Positions 53,703-62,155 of a stretch of 64,000 nt of DNA are shown here, in pieces. Position 1 is the first letter of the stretch. Each line of letters opens with the position of its first letter. Under the pieces are notes generated by a model that saw only the letters and a program-made list of their open reading frames with translations, was not told where the DNA came from and did no database searches. A program made the position numbers and the translations under genes. The stretch comes from Bacilli bacterium (lineage in GTDB: Bacteria; Bacillota_I; Bacilli_A; RF39; UBA660): positions 1-64,000 of the forward strand of contig JAFSFI010000002.1 in assembly GCA_017435255.1 (NCBI GenBank). The letters run 5' to 3'.

Positions 53703-55094
53703 ATGTATGATGTAGTAATTGTGGGAGCAGGACCTGCTGGTTTGTTTGCCGCATATGAATTAACAAAAAATAAAAATTTGAAAGTATTGTTATTGGATTC
53801 TGGAAAATTTGCCAAAAATAGGTGTCGCCCTATGAATAAAAATAAAAAAGCATGTGTTAATTGTAACCCTTGCAATATAATGTCTGGATATGGTGGCGCA
53901 GGAACTTTTTCTGATGGCAAATTAAACTTTATTCCTAAGTTAGGAAAATCAGATTTATTTAAATATATGAGCGAACAAGAAGCTTATGATTTAATAGATG
54001 ATACTGAAAAAATATTTAATGAATTTGGTATGGATAGTGATATTTATCCTAGTAATATGGGTGAGGCACAGGATATAAAGAAAAAGGTTGCTTTAACAGG
54101 TGCTAGATTAATGTTAATTAAACAAAAACATTTAGGCAGCGACAAATTACCTCAGTATATTCAAAATTTTACTGATTATTTAATTGATAATAATATCGAA
54201 GTACTTGAAAACAGTGAAGTATTAGACATTAATAGTATTGAAAAAAATTTACATGAGATTACTTATAGAAAAGGTAAAGCAGATAAAAAAATAAAGGCCA
54301 AAAAAGTTATTGTTGCGCCAGGAAGAACTGGTGCTAAATGGATACAAGAGTTGGCTGATAAATATAATATTTCTTATGTATCACAAAGTATTGAAATAGG
54401 TGTGAGGGTAGAAGTAAGACGTGAGATTTTAGAAGATGTTTGTAGTGTTATCTATGACCCTACAATATTTATAAAAACAGATACTTATCAAGATGAAATT
54501 AGGACCTTCTGTACTAATCCGGGAGGCTTTGTAGCGAAAGAGAATTATTATGGATATATATGTGTAAATGGTCATGCATTAAAAGACATCAAGTCTAATA
54601 ATTCAAATTTTGCATTTATAAGCAAAGTAAGTTTAACTGAGCCAGTTACTAATACAAGACAGTATGGTGAATCCATTGCTAGAATAGCTAATGTGTTAGG
54701 CGATGGCAAACCTATTATTCAAAGATTAAAAGATTTAAAGAGTGGTAGAAGAAGTACTTGGCATAGAATTAATAAAGGATTTATAACTCCAACATTAAGT
54801 GATTGTGTAGCAGGAGATTTAGCACTAGTTCTTCCACACAGAACTATTACTAACATATTAGAGGGATTAGAAAAATTGGATAAAATTATTCCAGGTGTTA
54901 ATAATGATGAAACTTTATTATATGGTCCAGAAATTAAATTCTTTAGTAATGAAATAACTACTAATAATCAATTTAAACTGGAAAATTATGATATTTATTT
55001 CGTTGGAGATGGTGCTGGTAAGGCAGGAAACATTGTTACTGCAGCTGCAACTGGATTAGTAGCAGCAAGAGATATTTTAAAACAAGAAAAATAA
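53703..55094 (+). CDS. FAD-dependent oxidoreductase (COG2509 type)
   Basis: 463 residues. It begins with the FAD-binding Rossmann motif YDVVIVGAGPAGLFAAYEL and has the family's Cys-rich segment KACVNCNPCNIMSGYGGAGTFSDGKL (about 55-80, split here as one conserved block), VAPGRTGAKW, EIGVRVEVR, the SGRRSTWHRI segment and the C-terminal GDGAGKAGNIVTAAATGLVAA. The physiological electron partner and substrate are unknown. GAAGGAGGG precedes the ATG. It is followed by tRNA-His on the same strand. Confidence 0.88.
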   Translation: MYDVVIVGAGPAGLFAAYELTKNKNLKVLLLDSGKFAKNRCRPMNKNKKACVNCNPCNIMSGYGGAGTFSDGKLNFIPKLGKSDLFKYMSEQEAYDLIDDTEKIFNEFGMDSDIYPSNMGEAQDIKKKVALTGARLMLIKQKHLGSDKLPQYIQNFTDYLIDNNIEVLENSEVLDINSIEKNLHEITYRKGKADKKIKAKKVIVAPGRTGAKWIQELADKYNISYVSQSIEIGVRVEVRREILEDVCSVIYDPTIFIKTDTYQDEIRTFCTNPGGFVAKENYYGYICVNGHALKDIKSNNSNFAFISKVSLTEPVTNTRQYGESIARIANVLGDGKPIIQRLKDLKSGRRSTWHRINKGFITPTLSDCVAGDLALVLPHRTITNILEGLEKLDKIIPGVNNDETLLYGPEIKFFSNEITTNNQFKLENYDIYFVGDGAGKAGNIVTAAATGLVAARDILKQEK

Positions 55095-55121
55095 TTATAA
55101 AGTGTTATTATAAAAAAATAC

Positions 55122-55150
55122 TTGCATATTCGCTGTTTTATTGCTAAAAT
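55122..55150 (+). promoter_or_regulatory. Promoter of tRNA-His
   Basis: TTGCAT (55122-55127), 17-base spacer, TAAAAT (55145-55150) preceded by TGC (extended -10). Confidence 0.75.
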
Positions 55151-55169
55151 ATAGTAGTCAATTCGAAAT

Positions 55170-55246
55170 GGCGAATATGGTGAAGTGGTTAACACGCCAG
55201 ATTGTGGCTCTGGTATGCGTGGGTTCGATCCCCACTATTCGCCCCA
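55170..55246 (+). tRNA. tRNA-His (GTG)
   Basis: Full cloverleaf. The extra G(-1) at 55170 pairs with C73; acceptor GCGAATA/TATTCGC; anticodon arm CCAGA-TTGTGGC-TCTGG with anticodon GTG at 55204-55206; T arm GTGGG-TTCGATC-CCCAC; encoded CCA at 55244-55246. G(-1):C73 is the identity element of histidine tRNA. Confidence 0.96.
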
Positions 55247-55256
55247 TTTATGTTTA

Positions 55257-55911
55257 TTACATTAAAAATGTAATAATAGATTGAGACATTTTTTTAAAAT
55301 TATTTGCGATGGTATTAAAAAAATTAAATCTCACAGAAAGAAGAGTACTTGTTACTCTTTTTTCTTTATGTACATAAATATCTAAAGTAGTAGATACTCT
55401 ACTATGCCCCATAGAACGAGAAACAATATCAATAGGTACTTTTTTATGAATATTTCTAGTAGCATAACTATGTCTAAATTGATGCGAAGTTATTTCCCTC
55501 AAATTAGCTTTAATACAGGCTTTATGCTTATACCTATCTATTGAAGTTGTAGAAAGTGGTTTTTTACCTCCAAATATAAAATAATCTTCACACCACTCAC
55601 CATAAATTTTAATATAATAACATTTCAAAATATATAATCTAAATCTTTCAATAAAATTTATTTTTATATCTCGTATACTAGACTGATTTTTAGGCGTATC
55701 TAACATTCTTTTTATTATGTTTAACATGCGCAATATACCTGTCTAAATCGCTAAATCTAAGCGCTATATACTCGCTTGGTCTAGTTCCATAAAAATACAT
55801 AAAATTAAAATATTCTCGATAAATCCTATTTTTAATATTTTTACGAAATAATCTAAATTCTTGAATATTATAAACATCGTATTTAGATTCTTCAAATTTT
55901 CCATAAATCAC
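55257..55911 (-). pseudogene. Tyrosine recombinase (integrase), truncated and frameshifted
   Basis: Two overlapping minus-strand frames are parts of one integrase. The upstream part (55911-55690) has the first catalytic Arg block YFYGTRPSEYIALRFSDLD. The downstream part (55733-55257) has TPKNQSSIRDIKI, the ITSHQFRHSYATRNI block (His-x-x-Arg), then MGHSRVSTTLDIYVH with His and the nucleophile Tyr. The frames are offset, some residues between them are lost, and the N-terminal DNA-binding half (about 150 residues) is gone. It lies 10 bases past the 3' end of tRNA-His, the classic target of such enzymes, so a mobile element most likely integrated here and decayed. Confidence 0.85.
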
Positions 55912-56026
55912 CTCTAAATTTAATATAACAGAAAATGTAAATATGAAATATTTATTTGTTATATTATTGTTAAAAATACTGTATTATTTTATAATATTCT
56001 TATAAAAGAAAAAATAGAGGTATATA

Positions 56027-56650
56027 ATGAAATTTATAATATTAACAATTTTTTTAATAGGTATTATTTTATTGATAGCATATCTGAAAATATTTATAGA
56101 AGCATTAATAATAACAATAAAAGATATGTACAGAGTCATAAAAGAAATTTTTTTAGATATAAAAAACACAATTTTAAAAATAGTTAAGAAAGAAAATGAA
56201 CACATAATAAATAAAAAAGCAGAATATGAATTATTAAAAAAAGAAGATGAAAATACCATTTACAAAACTAAAGATTTAATAACTGAATATGAAGAATATT
56301 TTTATAAAATTTTATTAGAATTAGAAGAAGAATTAAATGTAAGAATTCAATCACAAATTAATCTAGCTTCTATAATAAACAAAACTAAATTTAATAAACA
56401 TATTTATGAATTATTTAGGAATATAGATTTTGGAATTTTTACAAAAGATTGTAAAAAAATATTATTATTAATAGAAATTAATGATAAATCTCATAATAAA
56501 CCAGAAAGAATAAAAAGAGACAAACAAGTAAAAGATATTCTAAAACAATCCAACATTAAATTAATAACTTTTTATTCATATATGCCTCACGAAAAAGAAT
56601 ATGTGAAAAATAAAATAAAATTAGAATTAGAAGAATTTAAAAAATACTGA
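56027..56650 (+). CDS. Membrane-anchored DUF2726 (restriction-endonuclease-like) protein
   Basis: 207 residues. One N-terminal helix (about 3-28) and a charged coil lead to a DUF2726 domain (about 115-200). The pattern IDFGIFTKDCKKILLLIEINDKSH, split at residue 143, then ERIKRDKQVKDIL and SNIKLITFYSY fits the PD-(D/E)xK-like core (Asp, then ExN in place of ExK). Nuclease activity is therefore not certain. It ends in TGA, the only intact gene in the window to do so, and is unusually rich in Ile/Lys with AAA/ATA codons. With the integrase wreck next door this suggests recent acquisition. An AGAGGTATATA site precedes the ATG. Confidence 0.7.
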   Translation: MKFIILTIFLIGIILLIAYLKIFIEALIITIKDMYRVIKEIFLDIKNTILKIVKKENEHIINKKAEYELLKKEDENTIYKTKDLITEYEEYFYKILLELEEELNVRIQSQINLASIINKTKFNKHIYELFRNIDFGIFTKDCKKILLLIEINDKSHNKPERIKRDKQVKDILKQSNIKLITFYSYMPHEKEYVKNKIKLELEEFKKY

Positions 56651-56668
56651 ATTAATCCGTATTTTTTT
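56639..56668 (+). terminator. DUF2726 gene terminator
   Basis: AAAAAATAC (56639-56647) with GTATTTTTT (56659-56667), overlapping the TGA stop. Confidence 0.7.
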
Positions 56669-56709
56669 AATTTGTTAGAAATAATATTTTTATCGTTCAA
56701 CCTTTTTAC

Positions 56710-56737
56710 TTGAGTTTCATGTCTAATATGTTATACT
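56710..56737 (+). promoter_or_regulatory. Promoter of the 655-residue membrane protein gene
   Basis: TTGAGT (56710-56715), 16-base spacer, TATACT (56732-56737) with TG before it. Confidence 0.6.
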
Positions 56738-56785
56738 ATTTATGGTAAGGTTTTAGCATAATAGTAGAGAGAGGTTGGAATTTAT

Positions 56786-58753
56786 ATGGGAATTATTGGT
56801 ACTATTTTATTTTTAGTAGTAGTTGTTGTTGGGGGGGTATTTTCTTTTTTAAAATTTAAAAATTTAAATGATAATAATACACATGTTATAAAACAAAAAT
56901 TTAATTCTGAAAATTGGTTTTATTTGATTTTGTTTATTATTTTTAATATATTTTTTTCCTCAGTTGTAACAACTGAAAGCGTATCCCAAAGTTTAATATT
57001 TATTTTGTATCCGCTTATTGTTATATATATGCCAATAATACTGTTAATTGTTTTAAATGTCAAAAAAAAGAAACAAAATCTTTTTAAAGTTTATTTGACT
57101 TGTTATTTATTAATAATAATTATTCCTTTTATATTAAATGCAATATTATTATCACTTGATTTCAGCTGGACATTAACAATAAAAATGTTATTATCAATTG
57201 GGGCAATAATTTATATAATATTTCAAATGTTTCAAAAAAATATTGATGTTAATGACAACAATGTTGAAATAAGACAAAACAATCTTAATAATATTGTTGA
57301 AACCAATATAACTATTAACAACAAAAGTAATCCATATAAAATTATAGATTTAATATTTTATAATTTTATTATAGTGTATCTCATATTATCAACTGATTCT
57401 TCTGATTGGGGTGGTCTTATAATGGGACCTATAGTCTTTATTATGATATTTATTGGAAATCCACTTCTAACTTGGATTTTATTCAGAAAAAATACTAATA
57501 AAGGTAAAATTATATGTATAAGCTTTATGTTAACTTTTATTTTAACCTCTATAGTTGGGTTTCTTGGGAATCCGGATAATATGAATGATCTTATTGAAAA
57601 TATTGAAAATAATAAAGAAGCAAAAGCAATTAAATCAATATTAAATGATACAAATAATAATATTGAAATTTATTCTAATAATGAATTTAAATTATTAATA
57701 AACGGCAATAAAAAATGTATATATTTAATATACAATCAAGAACAACCTGAATATGGTTCTATTCAAAAAGAATATAAATTATTAACGTTGGATTTAGTTC
57801 AAAAATTAATAGATGAAAATACGTTTAATGAATATTTATTATTTACCAAGAATATTGGTAATGAAACCGCAAAAATTACAATGAATATTAAATATAAAAC
57901 TATAGATAACAAAAAAGATAATCAAGCAATATTTAGAATTAATGATAAATATTATATATTAGAACATGAATATGTAAGATCAAATGGTGAGTTGATATGG
58001 ATATTTAACGGTGTATTAAAAGAAAATAATATATTGCAAGAAAAAATGTTTTCAATTATAGAAAATAAAGATAATCTTGCTAATAAAACAGAATATAATT
58101 ATGACTTTCATGCTGATGAAACATTCGACTATTTAGTTTTATATAATGAACATAAAGATAAGTATGAGTATTATAAAACATATAAATGTGATTTCGAAAA
58201 TAAGACAAACTCTGAAAGATTAAATGAATTTTCAAGATATATAGGATATAATGGTTCTGAAACTGGAGAGTATAATGAATACCAATACATTATGAATAAC
58301 GGAAAAATAAAAAAAATAATAATATATGAAATTTTTCCAGATACAGTATGGATTGAGATATTTCCAAATAATATTGAAAAAAGTTTGTTTATTAAAATTA
58401 ATGATTTTCCATCTGAAGAAAAAAGATTTATAAAAGATTTTGTTAGTTTCCAAAATGGTTATTATGAGATTTTTGATGAAAATATACAAATATTAAATAT
58501 AGAGTTAATTAATGGCGGTGTAAAAATAAATGATAGTTTAGATAACAACAAAAAATATATATGGATTATTGAACAAGATGATGAAATAGTATTACAAAAG
58601 GTTGCAAAGAGCAATGAACTAATCTTTGAAAGAGATTTAACAAATAAAGAAGTATACGATGTGCCAGGTAAATATGAAATATATTTAGAAACCACCAATA
58701 GTGACAATTCAAAATATATTAAAATTAGTAATTCAGTATTTTGGGAAAAATAA
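56786..58753 (+). CDS. Unknown membrane protein with large C-terminal soluble part
   Basis: 655 residues, family not recognised. About seven hydrophobic helices lie in residues 1-270 (an N-terminal one, a group between 45 and 150, and a second group between 185 and 265). A poorly hydrophobic Asn-rich loop (150-180) lies between them. The last 380 residues are soluble and rich in Asn, Lys, Ile and Glu, ending with a beta-rich segment (KKYIWIIEQDDEIVLQKV...YEIYLETTNSDNS) that looks like an Ig-type fold. Low-complexity Asn/Lys composition and location after a dead integrase and DUF2726 gene suggest cargo of a former element. GAGAGAGGTTGG precedes the ATG. Confidence 0.5.
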   Translation: MGIIGTILFLVVVVVGGVFSFLKFKNLNDNNTHVIKQKFNSENWFYLILFIIFNIFFSSVVTTESVSQSLIFILYPLIVIYMPIILLIVLNVKKKKQNLFKVYLTCYLLIIIIPFILNAILLSLDFSWTLTIKMLLSIGAIIYIIFQMFQKNIDVNDNNVEIRQNNLNNIVETNITINNKSNPYKIIDLIFYNFIIVYLILSTDSSDWGGLIMGPIVFIMIFIGNPLLTWILFRKNTNKGKIICISFMLTFILTSIVGFLGNPDNMNDLIENIENNKEAKAIKSILNDTNNNIEIYSNNEFKLLINGNKKCIYLIYNQEQPEYGSIQKEYKLLTLDLVQKLIDENTFNEYLLFTKNIGNETAKITMNIKYKTIDNKKDNQAIFRINDKYYILEHEYVRSNGELIWIFNGVLKENNILQEKMFSIIENKDNLANKTEYNYDFHADETFDYLVLYNEHKDKYEYYKTYKCDFENKTNSERLNEFSRYIGYNGSETGEYNEYQYIMNNGKIKKIIIYEIFPDTVWIEIFPNNIEKSLFIKINDFPSEEKRFIKDFVSFQNGYYEIFDENIQILNIELINGGVKINDSLDNNKKYIWIIEQDDEIVLQKVAKSNELIFERDLTNKEVYDVPGKYEIYLETTNSDNSKYIKISNSVFWEK

Positions 58754-58958
58754 AATTTTTATAACTTCAATTAGGAGCAGTGCTGATATTAAATTAAAAT
58801 TAAAACGAATGTTTTCTAAAATTTTATATAATAGAGCAGTTAGATTTTGATAAAAATCAAGTATAAAATATGATATAATGAAATTGAATGATGATGTAAG
58901 TGTATTTGAAAAATAAATATATATTGATATAATGAAGAAAAATAGGAGGAGTTATTAT

Positions 58959-59207
58959 ATGTACAATAATTATATTGGTAGTGAAGTGGTTGTAATTGTT
59001 TCTTCAAGAGCAGAAGCCCTTTGGGAATATATAGGAGTTTTAAGTGAAGTTGATGACAACTTTTTGAAACTAAAAAGTGTGGAAATCAATCAAATGATGT
59101 TAAATTTTCAAAAAAATATGTTTGGGGCCGGAATGGGGGCTTACGAAAATAATATAGATGAAGTTATTATAAATAAGAATTATATAATTTCTTGTTATAA
59201 AAAGTAG
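58959..59207 (+). CDS. Small hypothetical protein with Sm-like beta-barrel pattern
   Basis: 82 residues from ATG 58959, behind an ideal AGGAGGA site; the ATG at 58932 has none. The pattern YIGSEVVVIVSSRAEALWEYIGVLSEVDDNFLKL is given in two halves: a strand with GSEVVV, then YIGVLSEVDDNFLKLKSVEI. It resembles the strand order of Sm/LSm or other small barrels (GxxVxV...GxLxxVDDxxxxL). I cannot place it in a named family. A strong terminator follows. The 205 bases before it hold a likely -10 box (TATAAT, about 58872-58877) and nothing else recognisable. Confidence 0.6.
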   Translation: MYNNYIGSEVVVIVSSRAEALWEYIGVLSEVDDNFLKLKSVEINQMMLNFQKNMFGAGMGAYENNIDEVIINKNYIISCYKK

Positions 59208-59228
59208 AAATTTATTTTATTTAACATT

Positions 59229-59258
59229 AGTAAAACTAGATTTTAGTTTTACTTTTTT
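59229..59258 (+). terminator. Terminator after the Sm-like small gene
   Basis: AGTAAAACTA (59229-59238), five-base loop, TAGTTTTACT (59244-59253), T run. Confidence 0.85.
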
Positions 59259-59331
59259 CGTAAATAATTGAAATGTTAATTTAAAATATGTTAATATTTA
59301 TTTAAGTTTAAAAGTAGATGAGAGGTGTTTT

Positions 59332-59928
59332 ATGACTTTGGACAATTCTAATTTTTACAATCAAAAATTATCTCAACAAGAATATCAGTATTATAGAGAT
59401 TCATTGGCTTCAGTATATTTGGATAAAGATTCTGAAGTTCTTTTGCATTCTTCGTTCAACGTAAGAGAAGGTAGTGTTCCTCAATGTGATCATTATTTAA
59501 CACAAACTAATGGGGATCAAACAATGGTTTTGCAATGCGCAACTTTTGATTATGATGAAATCTTTAGAAAGCAAATGCTGGAACCTTCTATAGTGGATTT
59601 TGCTCAAAGAAATCCTATAATGTCTGCTGATATACAACCGTCTATGGCAACAGCAAATTATGTGGCTTATTCTGAAACAAACAATGTTTTAAGCGTAAAT
59701 AATGTAGAGCCAGAATATGCTAATACTATAGCAAATGCAGTTCAACAAATAGAACCTACTATTTTTGAACAACATTTAGTTCAACAACAATCGATGCAAC
59801 AACAGAAGGGCGGGATTCAAAAAGTTCTAAAAATGGATGGTTTTACTAGCGCTTTTGGAATTGTGACATTGATGGTTACAGGTATAATGCTTTTTGTAGC
59901 ATTTACAATTGTTATGTTTAATATTTAA
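59332..59928 (+). CDS. Hypothetical tail-anchored protein
   Basis: 198 residues, family not recognised. The first 160 residues are polar, with a Gln-rich segment near 140-158 (EQHLVQQQSMQQQKGG) and no signal peptide. A single C-terminal helix (about 172-196, FGIVTLMVTGIMLFVAFTIVMF) would anchor it with the bulk inside the cell. GAGAGGTG precedes the ATG. It ends 9 bases before the next gene, which has two membrane helices and a zinc ribbon, so the pair probably works together. Function unknown. Confidence 0.55.
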   Translation: MTLDNSNFYNQKLSQQEYQYYRDSLASVYLDKDSEVLLHSSFNVREGSVPQCDHYLTQTNGDQTMVLQCATFDYDEIFRKQMLEPSIVDFAQRNPIMSADIQPSMATANYVAYSETNNVLSVNNVEPEYANTIANAVQQIEPTIFEQHLVQQQSMQQQKGGIQKVLKMDGFTSAFGIVTLMVTGIMLFVAFTIVMFNI

Positions 59929-59937
59929 GGAGAAAGT

Positions 59938-60372
59938 ATGAAATTTATTAATAAGATACAAAAATTTATGTATGGTAGATATGGGGTTGATAATTTATAT
60001 CGTTTCTTTTTTGGGTGGTGTGTTTTTCTACTTATATTAAATATGTTTATCCATAGTAAAATTGTTGATATAGTAGAAATATTTATCGTTTCTATTATGC
60101 TATATCGTTTTTTTTCTAAAAATATTTATGCTAGAAGAAGAGAAAATAATGTGTTTTTAAAGATAAAAAATAAAATGTTAAAACCTTTTAAAAATATTAA
60201 AAGGAATATTAAAGATAAGGATCATGTGTATAAAAGATGTCGCAAATGTAAAAAGACTTTAAAGTTACCTTTACCTAGTAAAAGAGGCATTAAACATGCT
60301 AAATGTCCACATTGTGGAAAAAGAGTTTCTTTTTTTACTTTTAAGCATGAAAAGATAGAATTTATTAAATAA
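59938..60372 (+). CDS. Membrane protein with C-terminal zinc ribbon
   Basis: 144 residues. Two helices (about 22-42 and 46-60) are followed by a basic segment and a zinc ribbon: CRKCKKTLKLPLP...KHAKCPHCGKRVSFF, a C-x2-C...C-x2-C arrangement at about 100-130. The layout matches small Bacillota membrane proteins in which the ribbon faces the cytoplasm; ligand or partner unknown. AAGGAGAAAGT precedes the ATG, in the same transcript as the tail-anchored protein upstream. Confidence 0.7.
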   Translation: MKFINKIQKFMYGRYGVDNLYRFFFGWCVFLLILNMFIHSKIVDIVEIFIVSIMLYRFFSKNIYARRRENNVFLKIKNKMLKPFKNIKRNIKDKDHVYKRCRKCKKTLKLPLPSKRGIKHAKCPHCGKRVSFFTFKHEKIEFIK

Positions 60373-60398
60373 AAAAAGATAGGTTTGCTATCTTTTTT
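60373..60398. terminator. Bidirectional terminator between zinc-ribbon gene and cofE-like gene
   Basis: AAAAAGATAG, loop GTTTG, CTATCTTTTT with T runs on both strands. Confidence 0.8.
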
Positions 60399-60401
60399 TG
60401 T

Positions 60402-61589
60402 TTATTCATCTGATAAATTATCGAAATATCCTTGGATAAATACTACTGGTGTTCCTTTATCTCCGCTACCACTAGTTAAATCACATAATGAACCTATTAA
60501 ATCTGTTAATCTTCTAGGCGTAGTTCCTTGTGAAAGCATATTCCCTTTTAAGTTATTATTTTTACTTTTAATTTCAGATTTAATTGCTTCTTTTAGTTCG
60601 TCGCCTTTTAAGTCTGCAAATTTATTGTCTGAAATATATTTTAGTTTTAATTCATTTGGAGTTCCTTCTAAACCACTAGTATAGGCAGGAGATACAACAG
60701 GATCTGCTAATTCCCAAATATGACCAACAGGGTCTTTAAATGCCCCGTCCCCATATACCATTACTTCGATTTGTTTTCCAGTTTTCTCTTTTAATAATTG
60801 TTGTATCTTATTAACTAATTTGTTTCCTGTTTTGGGGAACAACTTTAATCTTTCTTCTGTGGATTTATTAGAACCTAAAAGTCCATATTCAGGATTAAAA
60901 CCACTGTTTCCAATTGGAGCATTCATAATTTCATATAATCCATATACAGTATTAGCTCCACTTTTTTCTAATAGTGCTTTAGTTTTATATCTTGTATGAA
61001 TATCACAGTTTAATACATTTTTTGTATAGTTGAGTATTTCTTTAGCGTCATTAGCAAATACAAATTCTACTTCACAGTTTTCTTTTGTTATTAAATCTTT
61101 GTAAAAGTCTATCATATTAATACCTGTGAAAGGATGAATAAAATCACCAAAGTTTTGGTAATATTCTTTTTCTGATATTACATCCGCCAAAGTATATTTG
61201 CTACTTTCTAATTTTTCTTCGTCTAGAATTCCATTTCCTACTTCGTCGCTAGGAAAACTAATTAACATAGTGATTTTATTCATCGCTCTAGCTATTCCTT
61301 TTAAGATCATTGAAAAGCGATTTCTACTCAAAATAGGAAATACTACTCCTACTTCTTTTGTTGGAAATTTGGCTTCTAAATCTTTGGCTATTTCATCAAC
61401 AGTAACATAATTACCTTCACTGATACCAACAACAGCTTCAGTAATTGCAACAATATCACGATTTTTAAATTCAAATTTTTCGTATTTTTGCGCATTTAAT
61501 AATGATTCAACCACAATAGTTGCTAAATCATCGTTTTCTTTAATAATTGGTGTACGTATTCCTCTTACTACAGTTCCTACAGTTCTCAT
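60402..61589 (-). CDS. Coenzyme F420:L-glutamate ligase (CofE)-like protein
   Basis: 395 residues. CofE adds glutamates to F420-0; the long Bacillota relatives are annotated the same way although these bacteria make no F420. Motifs: VVRGIRTPIIKENDDL at the N-terminus, NRDIVAITEAVVGISEG, the nucleotide or metal region VMVYGDGAFKDPVGHIWELADPV (near 275-297, split motif) and the glutamate-binding C-terminus LSQGTTPRRLTDLIGSL, then GTPVVFIQGYF. A gamma-glutamyl ligase acting on another acceptor is the sensible reading. Single minus-strand gene, start behind AGGAGGAAG. Confidence 0.82.
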   Translation of the reverse strand: MRTVGTVVRGIRTPIIKENDDLATIVVESLLNAQKYEKFEFKNRDIVAITEAVVGISEGNYVTVDEIAKDLEAKFPTKEVGVVFPILSRNRFSMILKGIARAMNKITMLISFPSDEVGNGILDEEKLESSKYTLADVISEKEYYQNFGDFIHPFTGINMIDFYKDLITKENCEVEFVFANDAKEILNYTKNVLNCDIHTRYKTKALLEKSGANTVYGLYEIMNAPIGNSGFNPEYGLLGSNKSTEERLKLFPKTGNKLVNKIQQLLKEKTGKQIEVMVYGDGAFKDPVGHIWELADPVVSPAYTSGLEGTPNELKLKYISDNKFADLKGDELKEAIKSEIKSKNNNLKGNMLSQGTTPRRLTDLIGSLCDLTSGSGDKGTPVVFIQGYFDNLSDE

Positions 61590-61766
61590 AAATCTTCCTC
61601 CTATTGTTATGATTTTATATATTCAAATCATTAATTTTTATTCAATCTTATTATATCATAATAGAGCGTCTGAAAAAGTAATAATAAAAATTTTTTTGTA
61701 ATTTTTCTTGATTTTCTGAATATAATTATTTATAATCATATAACATGTTTAAAAAAGGAGGGCATA

Positions 61767-62027
61767 ATGGAACATTTACAATTAATTGGTAGTAACATGA
61801 AAAACAACTTAGTTCAAATTATTCAAGGTGTTGATTTTGGTGCTTTCTCAAAAGATGATCTGGATGCAGTAAGAAATTGGGCTATAGAGGTTCAACGTCG
61901 TGCTGATTTATCAACGCTTGAAGGTGAATGTGTTGGTTATACATATAGTAATTTAGATGCTTTAAACTCTAGGCTTCCTGTTGATGTACAAGAAGGACCA
62001 GTTTTAGTAAAATCAGCAAATTATTAG
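61767..62027 (+). CDS. Small conserved-looking hypothetical protein
   Basis: 86 residues, no family recognised. It starts behind a perfect AAAGGAGGG site. The sequence is soluble and mostly helical in the first half (MKNNLVQIIQGVDFGAF, LDAVRNWAIEVQRRAD), then polar (LNSRLPVDVQEGP). No Cys, no membrane segment. Balanced codon use and strong signals at both ends support a real gene. Confidence 0.6.
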   Translation: MEHLQLIGSNMKNNLVQIIQGVDFGAFSKDDLDAVRNWAIEVQRRADLSTLEGECVGYTYSNLDALNSRLPVDVQEGPVLVKSANY

Positions 62028-62083
62028 TAGTAATAAACTAAACATCGTTTAGTTGTTTTTATTTTATAGAATTATGTTTACAT

Positions 62084-62120
62084 AAATGACCAAAATTGAT
62101 TTTTGGTCATTTGTTTTTTT
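62084..62120 (+). terminator. Terminator after the 86-residue protein gene
   Basis: AAATGACCAAAA (62084-62095), loop, TTTTGGTCATTT (62101-62112), T run. A weaker stem CTAAAC/GTTTAG lies just after the stop codon (about 62038-62052). Confidence 0.85.
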
Positions 62121-62155
62121 AATTATAAATATAGATAATAATATTCGGTGATATT

